Assembly: GCA_003510215.1 (NCBI GenBank)
Contig: DOKQ01000050.1
Span: forward strand, 1-7,164
From: Erysipelotrichaceae bacterium
GTDB taxonomy: Bacteria; Bacillota_I; Bacilli_A; Erysipelotrichales; Erysipelotrichaceae
DNA length: 7,164 bases
Direction of reading: 5' to 3'
The notes below the pieces were generated by a model. That model was given only the letters and a program-made list of their open reading frames with translations, was not told where the DNA came from and did no database searches. The translations under genes were made by a program, and so were the position numbers. Positions 6,737 to 7,164 of this stretch are shown here, piece after piece (the first letter of the stretch is position 1; the number at the start of each line of letters is the position of its first letter).

Positions 6737-6760
6737 ATAAAAAGGAACAAAAAGTTCCTT
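6734..6760 (-). terminator. Intrinsic terminator of rnpB
   Basis: On the minus strand AAGGAAC, loop TTTTT, GTTCCTT forms a perfect 7-bp stem (arms 6754-6760 and 6742-6748) followed by TTTATTTT. It begins about 5 bases after the 3' strand of RNase P helix P1, so it both ends the transcript and marks the 3' trailer to be trimmed. Confidence 0.85.
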
Positions 6761-6765
6761 AATGT

Positions 6766-7117
6766 ACTGACACCCTATAAGCCATGTTCTGTCCTTCTGA
6801 AAAGAAGGGGCAACCATTTATCTACACACATCGTGTGTCTTTCTTGCGCTTGAATTCGCGATTGAAAGTTCCCCTACCAAATTTGGGTTTCTCGCTTGCG
6901 GGGTTTACCGCGTTCCACTCCCTATCTTTCGATAAGGACTCCGTCACTGTGGCACTTTTAAAGACGCCATCCATAGCTTACGCCTTAGGATTTAATCAGC
7001 CGTCAGATTTCTCTGCCTAGATTTATGGTTTCATCTAGCACAAACACTACCATCATCTCAGATGGTGCGAGCATGGACTTTCCTCTGGTGATCCAGCGAT
7101 TGCCCGGGTGTCAGTCG
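6766..7117 (-). ncRNA. rnpB: RNase P RNA, bacterial type B, about 350 nt
   Basis: This is the catalytic RNA that removes the 5' leader from pre-tRNA, together with RnpA protein. Helix P1 is a perfect 10-bp pairing of ACTGACACCC (7106-7115) with GGGTGTCAGT (6766-6775), which sets both ends to within a few bases. Conserved blocks on the minus strand are AGAGGAAAGTCC (7075-7086), GTGCCACAGTGACG, GTGGAACGCGGTAAACCCC, and ACAGAACATGGCTTATAG (6775-6792). The L15 segment GGTAGGGGAAC carries the GGU (6876-6878) that pairs with the tRNA CCA end. The P15.1-like hairpin and overall alignment to B. subtilis rnpB indicate type B. It is about 50 nt shorter than the 401-nt B. subtilis RNA. A 78-codon frame on the opposite strand here is not a gene. 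Confidence 0.97.
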
Positions 7118-7164
7118 TTTTGTTTCGTTAACATCTGTTCTAAACGTGCAAGGCGCTTAAGTAC
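7111..7164 (-). CDS. gpsB: GpsB-like cell-division protein, 3' end only (17 codons)
   Basis: The minus strand is open from the window edge and reads VLKRLARLEQMLTKQND then TGA at 7111-7113. The start lies outside the window. The segment resembles the C-terminal helix of GpsB (B. subtilis ends with ILKRLSNLEKHVFG and a short tail), and gpsB lies directly upstream of rnpB in B. subtilis, so position and sequence agree. GpsB is a small coiled-coil adaptor that links cell-wall synthases to division and elongation sites. The stop codon and last sense codon lie within the 5' strand of rnpB helix P1. Only 17 residues are visible, so the name depends on a short match plus synteny. Confidence 0.7.
   Translation of the reverse strand, partial: VLKRLARLEQMLTKQND

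Noticed and set aside
6784..7020. 78-codon open frame on the plus strand
   Set aside because: It is antisense to the RNase P RNA and its residues come from the conserved structural blocks; there is no ribosome binding site or family resemblance.
7130..7140. GAACAGATGTT, a perfect core of the LexA box, near the rnpB 5' end
   Set aside because: The flanking positions do not match (11 of 14 overall), the bases encode GpsB residues, and SOS control of rnpB has no support; most likely chance.
1..7164. Mobile element, CRISPR array, defence or biosynthetic system
   Set aside because: No transposase, integrase, repeat-spacer pattern, terminal inverted repeats or unknown gene cluster was seen; apart from chrA the content is housekeeping.

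Overview
The window is a stretch of core Bacillota (Firmicutes) chromosome in which every supported gene lies on the minus strand. It reads from the right edge to the left as: gpsB (3' tail only), rnpB (RNase P RNA), a rodZ/ymfM-like gene, pgsA, a cinA-type gene reduced to its C-terminal domain, recA, chrA, rny (RNase Y) and ymdB. The lineage call rests on the B-type RNase P RNA, RNase Y with its YmdB neighbour, the GpsB tail and the rodZ-pgsA-cinA-recA-rny-ymdB order known from Bacillus subtilis. The single-domain CinA, the short RecA without an acidic tail and the gpsB-rnpB neighbourhood suggest a Bacillus relative such as the Erysipelotrichia, but that narrower placement is inference. TGG codes for Trp and TGA is used as stop, so the standard bacterial code applies.

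Right end (about 6700-7164): the last 17 codons of a GpsB-like cell-division protein run into rnpB, and the gpsB stop codon lies inside helix P1 of the RNase P RNA. rnpB ends at an intrinsic terminator, and the next promoter starts within that terminator's T-tract.

Middle (3700-6736): a strong promoter drives rodZ-pgsA-cinA, which are joined by two ATGA stop/start overlaps. recA follows 16 bases later and has an extra extended -10 promoter inside the end of cinA. The recA unit ends at a terminator hairpin whose loop contains the recA stop codon. The unit combines cell shape (RodZ), acidic phospholipid synthesis (PgsA), NMN recycling (CinA/PncC) and recombination (RecA).

Left (1-3674): chrA, a fused two-domain chromate-type transporter, has its own extended -10 promoter and sits between recA and rny, which are adjacent in B. 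subtilis. It looks like an accessory insertion into a conserved block. rny has its own consensus promoter and overlaps ymdB by one base (TAATG). A Shine-Dalgarno sequence at the left edge shows that the operon continues beyond the window. Between chrA and rny there is a close match to the 15-bp Fur-family box.

No mobile element, CRISPR array, tRNA or unknown multigene system was found. The points that merit checking are local: the Fur-like box, the gpsB/rnpB overlap, two replaced histidines in RecA and the chrA insertion.
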